Program-made: the position numbers and the translations under genes | The notes under the pieces: model-generated | Told to the model about the DNA's origin: nothing | The model's database searches: none | The model's input: only the letters and a program-made list of their open reading frames with translations | Assembly: GCF_026672275.1 (NCBI RefSeq) | Contig: NZ_JANQCD010000009.1 | Location: forward strand, 1 to 64,000 | Source: Marinifilum sp. D737 | Lineage (GTDB): Bacteria; Bacteroidota; Bacteroidia; Bacteroidales; Marinifilaceae | Length of the DNA: 64,000 bases | Direction of reading: 5' to 3' | Shown: positions 63,557 through 64,000 of the stretch, one piece after another | Layout of the letters: every line of letters begins with the position of its first letter | Numbering within the stretch: the stretch's first letter is position 1

Positions 63557-64000
63557 ATGAACACCAAAGTACTTGTCGCACCATCTCCGCATGTTCATAG
63601 TGGAGATTCCATACAGAAAAACATGTATGGGGTGGTATTTGCGATGCTTCCGGCGCTGCTATTTTCGTTCTTTTACTTTGGATTAGGTGCACTAGTTGTA
63701 ACCCTAACCGCCGTAGCATCATGTTACTTATTCGAATTCTTAATTCAAAAATACATTTTAAAGACTGAAGTTACCATTAACGATGGTTCTGCCCTTATCA
63801 CTGGTATTCTTTTGGCCTTTAACGTACCATCAAACCTTCCAATCTGGATCATCATGATTGGAGCCTTGGTTGCAATTGGTATTGGTAAAATGACATTTGG
63901 AGGATTAGGAAACAACGTATTCAACCCAGCATTGGTTGGTCGTGTATTCCTTTTAATCTCTTTCCCTGTACAGATGACCAGTTGGCCTGTGTCTAAAGGT
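63557..64000 (+). CDS. rnfD: Electron transport complex subunit RnfD (C-terminus outside window)
   Basis: The frame starts at 63557 and is open for 148 codons to the end of the window. It has several membrane segments (AMLPALLFSFFYFGLGALVV, SALITGILLAFNVPSNLPIW) and the RnfD motif FGGLGNNVFNPALVGRVFL. The covalent-flavin site expected further on lies outside. RnfD is an FMN-carrying membrane subunit of the Rnf pump. The 88-bp spacer before it contains a spacer repeat also found after cysJ. Confidence 0.93.
   Translation, partial: MNTKVLVAPSPHVHSGDSIQKNMYGVVFAMLPALLFSFFYFGLGALVVTLTAVASCYLFEFLIQKYILKTEVTINDGSALITGILLAFNVPSNLPIWIIMIGALVAIGIGKMTFGGLGNNVFNPALVGRVFLLISFPVQMTSWPVSKG

Overview
The window is about 64 kb of AT-rich chromosomal DNA from a member of the Bacteroidota. 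Evidence is the weak or absent Shine-Dalgarno sites, promoter candidates of the TTTG...TAnnTTTG type, and a gene content typical of the phylum: GIN/DUF2807, DUF5063 and DUF2795 proteins, an OstA-like protein beside SurA-like chaperones, LytTR regulators, and signal peptides ending in AQ. An Rnf complex and assimilatory sulfite reduction fit a free-living, probably marine, facultative or anaerobic Marinilabiliales-like organism. That family-level guess is inference. No tRNA, rRNA, CRISPR array, transposase or prophage was seen; it reads as core genome with a few unusual regulatory stretches.

Layout. 1-9.4 kb (minus strand): the 5' part of an envelope protein carrying near-identical 213-bp tandem repeats; a STAND/NACHT-type NTPase; a LytTR response regulator, with three 21-bp-phased TACGTA sites between regulator and NTPase; oligopeptidase B; RecQ. 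9.6-20.6 kb: a Gate-domain membrane protein, a TIM-barrel-like lipoprotein, MutS2, two small envelope genes sharing a conserved 5' leader, an S9 peptidase and an AGCS symporter. 20.7-28.0 kb: an SRPBCC protein, AraC regulator and AhpD-like protein; a pentapeptide-repeat protein with a small MutS-like ATPase; a PhzF/MazG pair; a porin-like protein; PspC and small acidic proteins.

28.2-34.0 kb is the most interesting part. It is a siroheme/sulfite-reductase operon (DUF2061, precorrin-2 dehydrogenase, CysJ, CysI, CobA). Ahead of it lie two short ORFs whose peptides both contain CCCMCM, each followed by an intrinsic terminator. The first also has complementary segments forming a complete trp-type alternative-hairpin network. 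I read this as tandem ribosome-mediated cysteine (possibly cysteine plus methionine) attenuation.

34.3-46.4 kb: a GIN-domain protein, a small divergent HTH locus, Tex, a protoporphyrinogen-oxidase-like enzyme with a DEAD-box helicase, RlmI, a 3'-5' exonuclease, a DUF5063 protein and a second RecQ. 46.6-54.6 kb: GuaB, then an envelope-biogenesis operon (two parvulin chaperones, a SurA-N-like lipoprotein, MoxR ATPase, OstA-like protein). 54.7-60.1 kb: DUF2795, cobalamin adenosyltransferase, a degenerate methyltransferase-like protein, RecG and an outer-membrane barrel. 60.1-64 kb: a hairpin-rich noncoding stretch, then the start of the rnf operon (RseC-family protein, RnfB, RnfC, RnfD running off the window).
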